Notes: a model not told the origin generated them from the letters alone. A stretch of DNA of 64,000 nt from Paenibacillus sp. 19GGS1-52 (GCF_022369515.1 NZ_CP059724.1:2666001-2730000), one strand, 5' to 3'. Positions 53,676 through 63,342 are shown, counted from the stretch's first letter. A program made the numbers and translations.

Positions 53676-54118
53676 GATGACCTCCAGTAAAAGTAGTCAC
53701 ATGAATATACACCTAATATTTTGAATGCTTATAGTATATTATTGCGCCAGGCATAAGTGGAAGTCCCGTCTTTATTGTGCATGAACTATCGGACCTGTAT
53801 CCAATATTGTTGTTATTCTGGTTCTGAGGAGTCGGAATATATTCGCCGCAGGTCGCCTGATGCTAGCTGCATTCGAGCTTCAACGAAGTAACTTAAGGAT
53901 CATCGACATCGCCTTTTCACAAAGCACTCACCGAGCGGCTCGCGACTCTGGAAGCGCAGAAAGATCTCGCCTTCTCAACTGACTTCCCGGCGAACGCCTA
54001 ACGAGGAGAGAACTGCCTCTTCTTTCAGGACGCAGTTCACGCGGGGGAACTTATACCTTACTAACTAACTGAAACAGGGTATCTCTTTTGCTATATCAGC
54101 TCGTTTTTACTCGTACGC
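53676..54118. other. Stretch without a recognised gene
   Basis: 443 bp. The middle (53870-54030) is more GC-rich than its surroundings and has short broken frames (for example KALTERLATLEAQKDLAFST) that look like a decayed gene, but it cannot be named. Confidence 0.35.
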
Positions 54119-54477
54119 TTATTCCAAATGAAACTTGTTGATAAATTGAACAATCTGTTCTTTATGTTCGTTATCATGGATAACAAATTCCTCAATTAAG
54201 AAGGCTAGAGAATAGTTCAATTGTGCATTATATAGATCATCCGGCATTTCTATAAGCTGAGTCACAAGCTGTTCTCTGGTGCGAATGACTTCATCAATCA
54301 ATGCTGATTGTGTAATTCCTGATTTGGCATAAGCAGCATAAGATGAGAAACCATTTCGCTAATCGACCATTTCCCTTCAGACATTGGTTTAGTCCATACC
54401 TCGGCATCCAATTGGTTTAACGTACCAACCCACGGAATAAAGGCTTGAAAATTCAAAATGTTATTATTTTTAGGCAT
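54119..54477 (-). pseudogene. DinB/DfsB-like protein gene, frameshifted
   Basis: From the ATG at 54477: MPKNNNILNFQAFIPWVGTL, NQLDAEVWTKPMSEGKWSIS, EMVSHLMLLMPNQE, then a stop. The other frame carries the rest: SGITQSALIDEVIRTREQLV, NYSLAFLIEEFVIHDNEHKE, QIVQFINKFHLE. The layout is a four-helix DinB-like protein with HDNEH as part of the metal site. The shift is near 54320, probably with a small deletion, as the total is shorter than the usual ~150 aa. Confidence 0.65.
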
Positions 54478-54667
54478 ACACTATCGCTCCATTTCCAATA
54501 AATCCTCTTCATTTGTACTTGCTAATTCATTATACGACTCGTAATTAGACGGCATCGTGTCATATTTAAAAGTTTTTATAATATGACCCATCGTAGTCAT
54601 ATTATTAATTGTATAGTAAGAAAGCAATTACAGATTCCTTTAAGGAGGTCAAGCCAGCCAATTGGCC

Positions 54668-54772
54668 ATTTCTCCATATAGCATCGCCAGAGCGATTGCC
54701 TACGCCATTAATGAACCCGATGATACAGGAATCAATGAAATTATTATTAGACCAACCCTACAACCCTCCTGA
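54668..54772 (+). pseudogene. Tail of a second SDR gene
   Basis: ISPYSIARAIAYAINEPDDT, GINEIIIRPTLQPS, matching the last 35 codons of the SDR gene at 56973-57713 with a few changes. The DNA is about 90% alike by eye. The rest of the gene is missing, so this is the scar of a deleted SDR paralogue. Confidence 0.8.
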
Positions 54773-54844
54773 TAGATATCTCTTTCTGGCGTTGGGTTTG
54801 TAATGTCAGCCTTTGGCGTATAATGTTAAATTGAGGTGGTATGT

Positions 54845-55753
54845 ATGCCGATCAGCCGACATTTCGAAATTATTTATCTACTCCTGCAAAAGAAGACTTT
54901 AACAGCAGCCGAATTTGCTGAACATTTCGAAGTTTCCACAAGAACAATCTATAGAGACATTGATACCTTAAGTGCGGCCGGCATTCCAATATACAGCAGC
55001 AGAGGAAAAGGTGGCGGAATATCATTATTGGATAGGTATGTTTTTAATACCTCTTTGTTATCGGAGTCAGAGCAAAATGATATCTTGATGGCTCTTCAGA
55101 GCTTAAGTGCTATTAAACTTCCTGACACACATGACGTGCTGGACAAGCTAAGCAGATTATTTAAGAAAGATATGAATAACTGGATTGAAGTGGATTTTTC
55201 GAAGTGGGGAAGTGGAGACCAGCAGCGAGAACTGTTCCCGCTCTTGCGACAAGCGATAATCGCCCATCAACTGATTGAATTTCGCTACTATAATTCAGCA
55301 GGCGAACAGAGCCAGCGAAGCGTTGAGCCTCTCAGACTGCTGTTTAAAGATAAATCCTGGTATTTGGAGGGACATTGCCGCAGCAGCGACAGTTCCCGGG
55401 TGTTTAAGATCAGCCGTATGAAGGAGATTATTGTTACTGAACTCGTTTGTGATCCAAGACCGGTGGTGACATTTGCAGATGCCGAGGAGAACGTGATGCG
55501 CAACGCTATTGAAGTGACATTACGAATTGCTGCACAAGGAGCTTATCGGATCTTCGATGAATTTGCGGAGCATACGATTACACGTAATGAAGATGGCAGT
55601 TACAGTATTACGGAATATTTCTCTGAAGGCAACTGGCTGGATAGTTATCTGCTTTCGTTCGGAGTTCTTCTTGAAGAGATTAGGCCCGAACATTTACGGA
55701 CCCGAATATTGGCTCAATTAGACACGATAAGAACTAAATTAAGTGGGAATTAA
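54845..55753 (+). CDS. HTH/WYL-domain transcriptional regulator
   Basis: 302 aa from the ATG at 54845 (GAGGTGG upstream). The N-terminal HTH_11 shows LLLQKKTLTAAEFAEHFEVS and TRTIYRDIDTLSAAGIPIYS. The WYL domain shows HQLIEFRYYNSAGEQSQRSV, LRLLFKDKSWYLEGHCRSSD and the WCX tail. YafY-type regulators respond to ligands via WYL. It sits 14 bp before the MazG-like gene and is likely co-transcribed. Confidence 0.9.
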   Translation: MPISRHFEIIYLLLQKKTLTAAEFAEHFEVSTRTIYRDIDTLSAAGIPIYSSRGKGGGISLLDRYVFNTSLLSESEQNDILMALQSLSAIKLPDTHDVLDKLSRLFKKDMNNWIEVDFSKWGSGDQQRELFPLLRQAIIAHQLIEFRYYNSAGEQSQRSVEPLRLLFKDKSWYLEGHCRSSDSSRVFKISRMKEIIVTELVCDPRPVVTFADAEENVMRNAIEVTLRIAAQGAYRIFDEFAEHTITRNEDGSYSITEYFSEGNWLDSYLLSFGVLLEEIRPEHLRTRILAQLDTIRTKLSGN

Positions 55754-55767
55754 AAAGGAGAGATAAC

Positions 55768-56097
55768 ATGAGCACAACGAACATTGATTTAACTGCAGCC
55801 ACTGAGCGAGCTATGCATGTGCGCAGACTTTATCATCAACTTGAACAACAGAGCCTTGGGCGTGAATGGACAATCGAAGAGGATATGCTTGGTTTCTTCA
55901 CCGATGTTGGTCTCGTTGGCCGCCAGGTTATGGCTGCAGAAGGCACATGGGGCAAAGGCGGAGATACGCAAGTCGAACTCAAACACAAGCTCGCGGAGTC
56001 TCTATGGTGGATTCTAGTCCTGTCCGACCGCCTGGGTGTAGATATCTCGGAAGCCTACACCTCGTTTATCGACAAGCTCGACACAGACCTCGCGTAA
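55768..56097 (+). CDS. MazG-like nucleotide pyrophosphohydrolase-fold protein
   Basis: 109 aa, all alpha. EWTIEEDMLGFFTDVGLVGR, GGDTQVELKHKLAESLWWIL and VLSDRLGVDISEAYTSFIDK follow the MazG-like layout in which E..E/D residues bind Mg and a nucleotide triphosphate. The KHKLAESLWWIL helix keeps only part of the usual ExxD pattern, so activity is uncertain. AAGGAG ribosome site. Confidence 0.75.
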   Translation: MSTTNIDLTAATERAMHVRRLYHQLEQQSLGREWTIEEDMLGFFTDVGLVGRQVMAAEGTWGKGGDTQVELKHKLAESLWWILVLSDRLGVDISEAYTSFIDKLDTDLA

Positions 56098-56180
56098 AGT
56101 GTTTAATTATCGCTACATCCAAAAGGTAACTCCAGATCATGTGGAGTTACCTTTTCTCATTCCAGTAACTATACCCTTAG

Positions 56181-56768
56181 TTAGGTAATCTCTAACTGAG
56201 GGTGAATATCATTACGTTCAAACAATTTCCATAATTGTTCCGCCATATACTGCGGGGAATGAGGCATTTTATGCAAAATCCACCACTCCAATGTGCCCAC
56301 GAAAGCCGAGGCTATAAATTGTGTGATTAATTCCTGATCCATGCCCTGATTGATGCCTTGCATACTAACCTTCACTTGGATGCTATCAACAATGTTCTGC
56401 TGCATCCGTTCCCGAAAGGAGAAGGTTCTCTGATTTGAAAGCATGGAAGAAAAGAAGAGGTAGTTCTCCTCAAAATAAGTAAAGGCGGGCTTCAGCGCAC
56501 TGATCAGATCTAGATGTTCATGAGTTGAGCCGCTTACTAGGCATGATATAAACATTTTGTTCAAATGATCATCTATGCATTTATTAAGCAGGTCATATTT
56601 ATCGGTGTAATGAAGATAGACGGTTCCCCGGTTCACATTAGCCCGTTCAGAAATATCATTAATGGTGATTTGGTCGAGTTCTTTTTCGGAAAAAAGCTCC
56701 AGAAAGGCCTTATTAATTGCTTCCTTTGTTCTTAGGATTCGTCTATCGATCTTCGTTACGGTTTCCAT
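56181..56768 (-). CDS. TetR-family regulator
   Basis: 195 aa. HTH ITINDISERANVNRGTVYLH-YTDKYDLLNKC, with TetR_C-like helices after it. Divergent from the SDR gene with a 204-bp gap that holds an AACAATTGTT palindrome. Likely represses the SDR gene and itself. Confidence 0.88.
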   Translation of the reverse strand: METVTKIDRRILRTKEAINKAFLELFSEKELDQITINDISERANVNRGTVYLHYTDKYDLLNKCIDDHLNKMFISCLVSGSTHEHLDLISALKPAFTYFEENYLFFSSMLSNQRTFSFRERMQQNIVDSIQVKVSMQGINQGMDQELITQFIASAFVGTLEWWILHKMPHSPQYMAEQLWKLFERNDIHPQLEIT

Positions 56769-56917
56769 TCTTACATGGCCTCCTTCAGTTAATGAACAAT
56801 ACTATTGCAGATGTTGTATATGAAACAAAAGGGCATGTATTAACGATTGAATTAACTTCTCTTCTCTATATAATAATAATCAACAACAGTTAAATAATCA
56901 ACCTATGTAAGATATTG

Positions 56918-56927
56918 AACAATTGTT
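56918..56927. promoter_or_regulatory. Palindrome between TetR and SDR genes
   Basis: AACAATTGTT within TGAACAATTGTTGCA. A related half-site pair TGAACAAT and ATTG lies at about 56792-56808 near the TetR start. Candidate shared operator. Confidence 0.4.
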
Positions 56928-56972
56928 GCATAGTAATCAACCATTACAAATTCCTTAAAGGGGCGAATCACA

Positions 56973-57713
56973 TTGGAAAACTTAAAATCGAAGGTAGTTG
57001 TTATTACGGGAGCCTCCAGCGGAATAGGAGAAGCTACAGCTAAGCTTTTGGCCCAAAACGGTGCAAAGGTAGTACTAGCCGCAAGAAGAGAGGACCGCCT
57101 GCAATCTCTCGTGAACGACATTATACAAGCAGGCGGCGAAGCCGTATATTTACCTACTAATGTAACTTCAGCAGAAGATATGCAGAAGCTGGCCCAGTTT
57201 GCCCTACAGCAATATGGACGTATCGATGTGCTGATCAACAATGCCGGAATTATGCCGGTTTCTATGCTGAGTGAACTAAAAGTCCAAGAGTGGGACCAAA
57301 TGATCGATGTGAACATCAAAGGCGTTTTGTACGGAATTGCAGCTGTGCTGCCAACCATGAGAGAACAGCAATCAGGACATATTATCAACCTATCCTCGGT
57401 TGCGGGTTATAGTGTCACCCCACTTTCATCGGTATACAGCGCTACAAAATTTGCCGTTAGAGCGATTTCTGAAGGGTTGCGCCAGGAAGAATCTCCGGCC
57501 TCACATATTAGATCCACCATTATTTCTCCAGGAATGACGCAGTCTGAGTTAACCCATACGATAAGCAATCCTGATATCCAAGCGATGGTACAACAAATGA
57601 CCGGTATTTCCATTTCTCCATACAGCATCGCCAGAGCGATTGCCTACGCCATTAATGAGCCCGAGGATACCGGAGTCAATGAGATTGTGATTAGACCGAC
57701 ACTACAACCCTAA
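56973..57713 (+). CDS. SDR-family NAD(P)-dependent oxidoreductase
   Basis: 246 aa (TTG start, AAGGGG upstream). Cofactor loop VVITGASSGIGEATAKLLAQ with the Arg pair AARREDR that favours NADP. Catalytic Asn in NNAGIMPVS, Ser in NLSSVAGYSVT, and YSATKFA (Tyr/Lys). Classical SDR, substrate unknown. Its last 105 bp are duplicated at 54668. Confidence 0.92.
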   Translation: MENLKSKVVVITGASSGIGEATAKLLAQNGAKVVLAARREDRLQSLVNDIIQAGGEAVYLPTNVTSAEDMQKLAQFALQQYGRIDVLINNAGIMPVSMLSELKVQEWDQMIDVNIKGVLYGIAAVLPTMREQQSGHIINLSSVAGYSVTPLSSVYSATKFAVRAISEGLRQEESPASHIRSTIISPGMTQSELTHTISNPDIQAMVQQMTGISISPYSIARAIAYAINEPEDTGVNEIVIRPTLQP

Positions 57714-57730
57714 TCGTATGATCCAGATAG

Positions 57731-57769
57731 ACGTCCTCTACATGTTCAACATGGGGAGGGCGTTTTTTT
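57731..57769 (+). terminator. Terminator after the SDR gene
   Basis: Long stem: ACG/CGT, CCTC/GGAGG and CATGTT/AACATG with small bulges, then seven Ts. Confidence 0.8.
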
Positions 57770-57872
57770 GTTTTTTCTCAAACTTCACCGTTGATTTGGC
57801 TTTAAAATATTATCCTAAGGCGTATACTGTTGTTACATTATAGTGGATTTACATTCGCTTGCGGAGGGAAAT

Positions 57873-58706
57873 ATGAATATCAATAATCTCTTTTTTTACA
57901 TTCATTATTGCAATTTCAGGAAATTTAATGACACTAGAATATATACAAACAAAAAAATCGTCAGATCCCTGCAACATCATGAACTTATATTTGTGACGGG
58001 GGGGAAGGGCAGCATCATCATTGAAAAAAAGAAAGTTCAGTTTAAAGAAGGCATGCTTTTTTACATTTGTCCTGATGTACTTCACTCTATAGAGATAGAT
58101 TCTGAAGATCCTTTATGTTTCCTCGCCGTACATTTCAGTTATACCCATGTGGACTTTAATGATGGCAAATGGGCGGTAAGAGAGAAGTCAGAAATGCTGA
58201 AACTGCATGCTATACAAGAGTTAAAGGATTATTACCAAGTAGATGAACTATTTAATAAATTGGTAGACAGCTGGAATGCGAAATTACCGGGATATGAGTT
58301 TATGGCTAAGACTTTGCTACAGCAGCTATTCATCGCAATTTACCAAAATATCAAGAAGCAAAATCAAAATTACTCTACTTCTTTAAAAATAGAAAAAGTC
58401 ATTCAGTATATGCAGCAAAATATCAATCATAGAGTCACCTTGGCTGAATTATCAGATTTGGTGCAATTGTCCTCTACATACCTGTCGCGAGCGTTCAAAG
58501 AGATTACGGGGTATTCGATCATTGAATTCTTTAATAAAATGAAAATGGATAAAGCCAAAGAAATGATTCTCGAAGGCGACAAAAAGATAAAAGAGGTCGC
58601 ACAGACACTTGGATTTACGGATGAGTTCTATTTCAGCAGGATATTTAAAAGAATTCAAGGGCTCAGCCCCTCAGAATTCTACAGCAAGAATGTCCATGTA
58701 GTCTAA
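57873..58706 (+). CDS. AraC-family regulator
   Basis: 277 aa from the ATG at 57873 (GGAGG five bases upstream). The N-terminal cupin-like sensor shows HHELIFVTGGKGSIIIEKKK and MLFYICPDVLHSIEID. The C-terminal double HTH shows VTLAELSDLVQLSSTYLSRA and EVAQTLGFTDEFYFSRIFKR. It precedes an MFS exporter and a hydrolase gene on the same strand and is probably their local activator. Confidence 0.9.
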   Translation: MNINNLFFYIHYCNFRKFNDTRIYTNKKIVRSLQHHELIFVTGGKGSIIIEKKKVQFKEGMLFYICPDVLHSIEIDSEDPLCFLAVHFSYTHVDFNDGKWAVREKSEMLKLHAIQELKDYYQVDELFNKLVDSWNAKLPGYEFMAKTLLQQLFIAIYQNIKKQNQNYSTSLKIEKVIQYMQQNINHRVTLAELSDLVQLSSTYLSRAFKEITGYSIIEFFNKMKMDKAKEMILEGDKKIKEVAQTLGFTDEFYFSRIFKRIQGLSPSEFYSKNVHVV

Positions 58707-58782
58707 TATAATGCATGGTCTAAGGCCAATTCGGCTGTTAATATGAGGATGTTATTGTTAACAGAAGGAAGGCTTGTCAGTC

Positions 58783-59994
58783 ATGCCAATTTGGAAAAGG
58801 AATCTGCTCGTTTGCTGGTTTGGAATGTTTGTAACCGGTGTGGGAATGAGTCAGATAGCTCCGGTATTGCCGCTTTATATCAAGCAGTTGGGTGTGAATA
58901 ATCCAGCTTCCATTGCTGAACTATCTGGAATTGCTTTTGGGATTACCTTTATCATTTCTGCCGTTTTCTCGCCTATTTGGGGTCTGGCTGCGGATAAGTT
59001 CGGACGTAAACCCATGCTTTTGCGGGCAAGCCTTGGTATGGCGTTAGTCATAGGCTGTATGGGTTTTGCACAGAATGTATATGTGTTGATAGCACTCCGA
59101 TTACTGCAGGGCGTAATCACAGGTTATGGCACAGCTTGTACGACATTAATTGCTACTCAGACGGATAAGGAGCATGCCGGCTATGCTTTAGGTACCCTTT
59201 CAACGGCCAGTATTGCCGGTTCTTTGCTTGGGCCAACAATTGGTGGTTTTATTGCAGAGAACCTGGGCTTGCAGAATACCTTTTTTGTCACAGGTGCAAT
59301 GATGCTGATTGCTTTTATTTCGACCGCTTTATTTGTAAAGGAATCCTTTGCCCGCGAGCATAAAAAGACTCTTCGAATGAAGGAAGTATGGAGTGTTGTA
59401 CCGGAAAAAAGTTTGACGATTACCCTGTTTGTGACCTTTTTTATACTAACGGTAGCCTTATATTCTGTAGAACCCATCATCACCGTATATGTTTCTCAGT
59501 TGTCCAAGAATGCCACTCATATTGCGCTGCTCGCGGGAATAACCTTCTCTGCTTCAGGATTAGCCAATATCGTTGCCGCGCCAAGACTAGGGAAGCTTTC
59601 TGACAAAATTGGGGCACATAAGGTTATATTAATCTCACTTATTGCGGCAGGCCTTATCTTCATACCACAGGCCTTTGTCACGAATCCTTGGCAGTTAATG
59701 GGGCTGCGCTTTCTATTAGGATTGGCAGCAGGTGGGTTGATTCCCTCGGTGAATATCCTGGTCAAGAAAATTACACCCGCTGCGATTACAGGCCGAGTGT
59801 TTGGTTTTACCATGTCCGCAGGGTATTTAGGCATATTTGGAGGTTCAGTGATGGGCGGGCAAGTGGCCGCTTGGTTTGGCCTCCGCTATGTATTTTTTAT
59901 TACAGGTGCCTTGTTATTGATTAATGCAGGCTGGGTGTATCTTAAGTTGTACAAAAAAATGGGCTTAATGAATGGGAGAGAAGAATATGAATGA
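58783..59994 (+). CDS. MFS drug/metabolite exporter, DHA1/MdtG-like
   Basis: 403 aa from the ATG at 58783 (AAGGAAGG upstream; a TTG at 58774 is too close to that site). Twelve helices. Motif A between TM2 and TM3 is [16 protein letters not shown]; motif C-like [13 protein letters not shown] is typical of antiporters of the DHA1 drug family, and [18 protein letters not shown] resembles MdtG. Overlaps the next gene by 8 nt. Confidence 0.9.
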   Translation: MPIWKRNLLVCWFGMFVTGVGMSQIAPVLPLYIKQLGVNNPASIAELSGIAFGITFIISAVFSPIWGLAADKFGRKPMLLRASLGMALVIGCMGFAQNVYVLIALRLLQGVITGYGTACTTLIATQTDKEHAGYALGTLSTASIAGSLLGPTIGGFIAENLGLQNTFFVTGAMMLIAFISTALFVKESFAREHKKTLRMKEVWSVVPEKSLTITLFVTFFILTVALYSVEPIITVYVSQLSKNATHIALLAGITFSASGLANIVAAPRLGKLSDKIGAHKVILISLIAAGLIFIPQAFVTNPWQLMGLRFLLGLAAGGLIPSVNILVKKITPAAITGRVFGFTMSAGYLGIFGGSVMGGQVAAWFGLRYVFFITGALLLINAGWVYLKLYKKMGLMNGREEYE

Positions 59995-60580
59995 TGTAAC
60001 AGCAACAGAAGTGGAATACATTGCAGCAGATAAAACAGCACTGGTAGTCATAGACTTGCAAAATGGTATTGTAAACGGTCGTCAGTCGGCCCCTTATACG
60101 GCTGCTCAGGTTGTTCAGAATGCCAGTCATTTAGTGCAGGCCTTCACGGAAAAGGGAGCTTTTGTAGTTCTGGTAAGAGTCTCAACTATAGATGGAAAAG
60201 ATATGGTGAGACCCCTTACAGATACAAAAATGAATCCGATGCAATTCTCGGCAGGCTGGGATACCATTATTCCTGAATTAGCAGACTTCAACAATACGCA
60301 TACCATTACCAAACGCCAATGGGGAGCCTTCTTCGGTACTGACCTAGATTTGCAACTGCGCCGCCGTGGAATCGATACCATTGTGCTCTGCGGTATTTCT
60401 ACCAGCATCGGCGTGGATACTACGGCAAGAGAAGCCTATCAGCATGGGTATAATCAAATTTTTGCAGAAGATGCCTTGACCGCTTCAACCCAAGAAGAGC
60501 ATGATTATGTCTGTAAAACTATCTTTCCAAGAATCGGCAAAATTCGTACGAGTGATGAAGTGATTATGGCGTTGAGATAA
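59987..60580 (+). CDS. Isochorismatase/cysteine-hydrolase family protein lacking the Cys
   Basis: 197 aa from the ATG at 59987. Isochorismatase fold with the catalytic Asp in [13 protein letters not shown] and Lys in [13 protein letters not shown]. At the nucleophile site the motif is [15 protein letters not shown], with Gly where cysteine hydrolases (nicotinamidase type) have Cys. That variant is known in isochorismatase-like proteins that do not use a thiol. Coupled to the exporter by overlap; the pair may process and export one compound. Confidence 0.85.
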   Translation: MNDVTATEVEYIAADKTALVVIDLQNGIVNGRQSAPYTAAQVVQNASHLVQAFTEKGAFVVLVRVSTIDGKDMVRPLTDTKMNPMQFSAGWDTIIPELADFNNTHTITKRQWGAFFGTDLDLQLRRRGIDTIVLCGISTSIGVDTTAREAYQHGYNQIFAEDALTASTQEEHDYVCKTIFPRIGKIRTSDEVIMALR

Positions 60581-60878
60581 AATGGATCTTAAATCTTAGG
60601 TGTTGTCCGTAACTGCGGCGAATGTTTGGACTTCCGGCCGCTGTTGTCTCCCGATTTCTTCAATTGTACCGCTGTTCGCGGTTGAAATCCGGAGACAAAG
60701 GCGGTCGCTATCGCTCCTACAGTTCCAAAATTCCCCTCCGTTACTTTCACCTTTTTATTGTTTTCTCTCTAGTCCACTTAGATAGGGCTAGAGTACAGAA
60801 TTTCAAACATAACTACTGTCAATGGTAGTTTGCTCCTGGCCAGCGTCTGAGACGCTGGCTATTCACATTGAATCAATA
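60581..60878. other. Stretch without a recognised gene, containing a hairpin
   Basis: About 300 bp. It holds a GC-rich inverted repeat at 60839-60859 (GCCAGCGTC, TGA, GACGCTGGC) with no T-run. Short frames (60600-60785) have no protein-like features. Confidence 0.45.
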
Positions 60879-60926
60879 TTGACAATCAAGGAACTACGCT
60901 ATACAATCAATTCGATACTTATCGAA
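60879..60926 (+). promoter_or_regulatory. Promoter and palindromic operator of the first KPR-like gene
   Basis: TTGACA at 60879-60884, 17-bp spacer, TACAAT at 60902-60907. Directly after it is a perfect palindrome with arms TTCGATA and TATCGAA and centre CT (60911-60926), covering the start point. The same operator type occurs at 61965, so the ArsR regulator encoded at 62017 likely represses both. Confidence 0.7.
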
Positions 60927-60977
60927 ATGTAATATTATTATTAAATTTAAAACAAACAATCAGGAGGTTCATTGTAA

Positions 60978-61919
60978 ATGAGAGTATTAGTTTATGGCGC
61001 CGGGGTTTTAGGAAGTTATCTTGCCCATGTGTTGGTGCGAGGTGGCAATGACGTAACTATGCTGGCGAGAGGACGTAGGGTGGATGAACTGTTGAATGAC
61101 GGACTTGTCATTCGTCATTATTTTCAGCTTCGTACTACGGTTGATAAGGTGAATGTGATTACTGAGCTGCAGCCGGAGGACGTCTTTGACCTTATCTTTG
61201 TAGTGATGAAATATCCGGATTTCCAGGCCGTACTACCTGCTCTTGCTGCGAATCACAGCAGACATGTGGTAATCACGGGGAATAATGCAAGTCCTGGTGA
61301 GATGTTGAGTTATTTGCAGGATAACAGTCCTGTGGAGAAAAAGGTAGCGTTCGCTTTTCAGCTTAACGGTGGCTGGAGGGAGAGTGGCCGGATGATCAGT
61401 GTGCGTGGTCCAAAGGTGCAAATGGCCATCGGTGGTCTGGGCGAAGAGTTATCCTGGCAATCGGTGATCAATCAAGCTTTTGTTAAGACTAATTATAAAC
61501 TGACCTATTATAAGGATATGGATGAGTGGCTGAAAAGTCATATGATCATGGTGTTGCCGTTAAACTTCCTCGCTCCAGCCAGTAACGGTAATTTGCGCCA
61601 AGCCGCAAGAGATAAGTTGCTCCTGAATCAGACGATTGACGCTTTAGATGAGGGGCATCAGGTATTGGAAACACTTGGGGTTACCATTACACCAGCAAGT
61701 CAAGCACAATTGGTGCGGGATAAGCGGAAGCTGCTCTATATAGGGCTACGAATTATACTGGCGACCCCGTTCGGTAGAACTCTCTTGAGTGATAAGGCGG
61801 TGTCTGCAGATGAGATGTCAGCGCTACAGCATGCTTTTAATGAGTTGAAGCTACGTGCGAACATACCGACACCTAACTGGGATAAGCTTCAGGAATATAC
61901 TCCGACTTTACAGAATTGA
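60978..61919 (+). CDS. Ketopantoate reductase-like NAD(P)-binding protein 1
   Basis: 313 aa. ApbA/PanE N-terminal Rossmann domain (VLVYGAGVLGSYLAHVLVRG; DVTMLARGRRVDELLNDG) and the GNNASPG strand end. The C-terminal helical domain is present but the catalytic Lys/Glu pattern of true PanE is not obvious, and a second copy type lies at 62326, so a role outside pantothenate synthesis is likely. AGGAGG ribosome site, palindromic operator upstream. Confidence 0.8.
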   Translation: MRVLVYGAGVLGSYLAHVLVRGGNDVTMLARGRRVDELLNDGLVIRHYFQLRTTVDKVNVITELQPEDVFDLIFVVMKYPDFQAVLPALAANHSRHVVITGNNASPGEMLSYLQDNSPVEKKVAFAFQLNGGWRESGRMISVRGPKVQMAIGGLGEELSWQSVINQAFVKTNYKLTYYKDMDEWLKSHMIMVLPLNFLAPASNGNLRQAARDKLLLNQTIDALDEGHQVLETLGVTITPASQAQLVRDKRKLLYIGLRIILATPFGRTLLSDKAVSADEMSALQHAFNELKLRANIPTPNWDKLQEYTPTLQN

Positions 61920-61937
61920 TTGTATAACTTATATAAA

Positions 61938-61988
61938 TTGACAGGTACTCCAGGCTAAGCTAGAATTATTTGATAATTATCGAATAAT
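61938..61988 (+). promoter_or_regulatory. Promoter and palindromic operator of the ArsR operon
   Basis: TTGACA at 61938-61943, 17-bp spacer, TAGAAT at 61961-61966. The palindrome arms ATTATTTGATA (61965-61975) and TATCGAATAAT (61978-61988) overlap the -10 and start point; one mismatch. The core TCGATA/TATCGA is shared with 60911. Confidence 0.72.
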
Positions 61989-62016
61989 GACATTGTTTGA
62001 TTGGAGTTGCTCAACA

Positions 62017-62307
62017 TTGGATACCAAAAAAATGGCTAAAATCTTTAAAGCCCTTTCGAATGAGAACCGATTGGAATTATATTTAAAAATCGCAGAGTCA
62101 CATGAAGCCAGCTTTGAAGCTGGTGGTGGACTTTGTGTTGCAGATATCGTCTCATGCTTGAATATTGGCGCTCCGACCGTTTCACATCATATCAAAGAAT
62201 TGGTGAATGCAGAACTCGTGACCACTGAGAAAAAGGGGAAGTTCCTGATCTGCAGCGTGAATAAAGAAATCGTTACGGAGATTATTGAGATGCTGGCTTT
62301 GCGGTAG
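62017..62307 (+). CDS. ArsR-family repressor
   Basis: 96 aa from the TTG at 62017 (GGAG ten bases upstream; an ATG at 61987 would lie in the operator and lacks a ribosome site). Winged helix KIFKALSNENRLELYLKIAE; GLCVADIVSCLNIGAPTVSH-HIKELVNAELV. The CVAD segment resembles the metal-site position of ArsR but has a single Cys, with another in VSCLN, so metal sensing is unsure. Likely represses itself and both KPR-like genes through the TCGATA palindromes. Confidence 0.85.
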   Translation: MDTKKMAKIFKALSNENRLELYLKIAESHEASFEAGGGLCVADIVSCLNIGAPTVSHHIKELVNAELVTTEKKGKFLICSVNKEIVTEIIEMLALR

Positions 62308-62325
62308 TAAGAATGGGGTGATGTT

Positions 62326-63216
62326 ATGTCAGTAAAACAAAATCGGATTTTAATTTTTGGTGCAGGAGTTATAGGGAGCGCATACGCAATCAAATTCATT
62401 GAAGCAGGGATTGACGTTACTCTGTTTGCACGTTCGAATAGATTTAACACATTGAAAGAAAATGGCCTGCAATATAATGAAAAAGGTGCGGTTAAGTCTA
62501 TAAAAGTAAATGTCATTGATACGCTTGAAAATGATGATGTATATGATTTTATTTTCGTTACCGTTCGTTACGATCGATCACAATCTGCGTTGTTAGCCCT
62601 AAAAGACAATCAAAGCCAAAATATTGTTACGATGATTAGTAATTCAATTGGATTTTCTTCGTGGCAAGATATTGTTGGAGATAGACTTTTACCAGCTTTT
62701 CCCGGTGTTGGCGGACAGATTAAAGATGGGATTTTGTATGCTCGATTTCCACCAAAGTTTCTAATGGCTGCTGTGTTTGGAGAAATTAGTGGTTTGGTGA
62801 CAGAACGAGCAGATAACCTTGCAAAATTATTTAAAACAGCAAAACTTCCCTACGCAATTAATAAGGATATGAAATCGTATCTAATAACACATTCAGTATC
62901 GGACATTGCAATGCTTAGCTTTTTAATGGACGAAAAAACAGCTAGTATCAGAAAAACGGCACACCAAATAACATCCACTTTAAAAGCAGATTTAAGGGCA
63001 ATCCAAAAAGCTGGCGTTGTTATTAATCCATTTGCATATAAAATTATGCTTAGGTGTCCAAACTTGATCTTGGATTTGTTCTTTATGCTATGGTTACGGA
63101 CTAAAATGGTGAAGGATATGAGGTTGCCGGATTATGCGACTAGTGCTAACAACGAAGTTGTGCAGCTGAATAACGATTTATTGAAGTTTTTAAGTCAAAA
63201 TAATATCACGCCATAA
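62326..63216 (+). CDS. Ketopantoate reductase-like NAD(P)-binding protein 2
   Basis: 296 aa. Rossmann start RILIFGAGVIGSAYAIKFIE with FARSNRFNTLKENGLQYNEK, then ISNSIGFSSWQ and FPGVGGQIKDGILYARF. Paralogue of 60978-61919 but clearly diverged. In an operon with the ArsR gene (18-bp gap). Codon and base use are more AT-rich than its paralogue, suggesting a different origin. Confidence 0.8.
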   Translation: MSVKQNRILIFGAGVIGSAYAIKFIEAGIDVTLFARSNRFNTLKENGLQYNEKGAVKSIKVNVIDTLENDDVYDFIFVTVRYDRSQSALLALKDNQSQNIVTMISNSIGFSSWQDIVGDRLLPAFPGVGGQIKDGILYARFPPKFLMAAVFGEISGLVTERADNLAKLFKTAKLPYAINKDMKSYLITHSVSDIAMLSFLMDEKTASIRKTAHQITSTLKADLRAIQKAGVVINPFAYKIMLRCPNLILDLFFMLWLRTKMVKDMRLPDYATSANNEVVQLNNDLLKFLSQNNITP

Positions 63217-63342
63217 GAACGGAAACAATCTTGTCTATGTTTTTCCAGTTTCAAATGTAGATTAAATCGTCAAGTAGAGAATACTCATAAAAAAAGCACT
63301 CGTGATTATCGAGGCCACTGAAATAGTCCATTAGTATCTAGA

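Noticed and set aside
60600..60828. Two short frames in the gap after the hydrolase gene
   Set aside because: Low-complexity Ser/Arg-rich translations with no ribosome site or known features.
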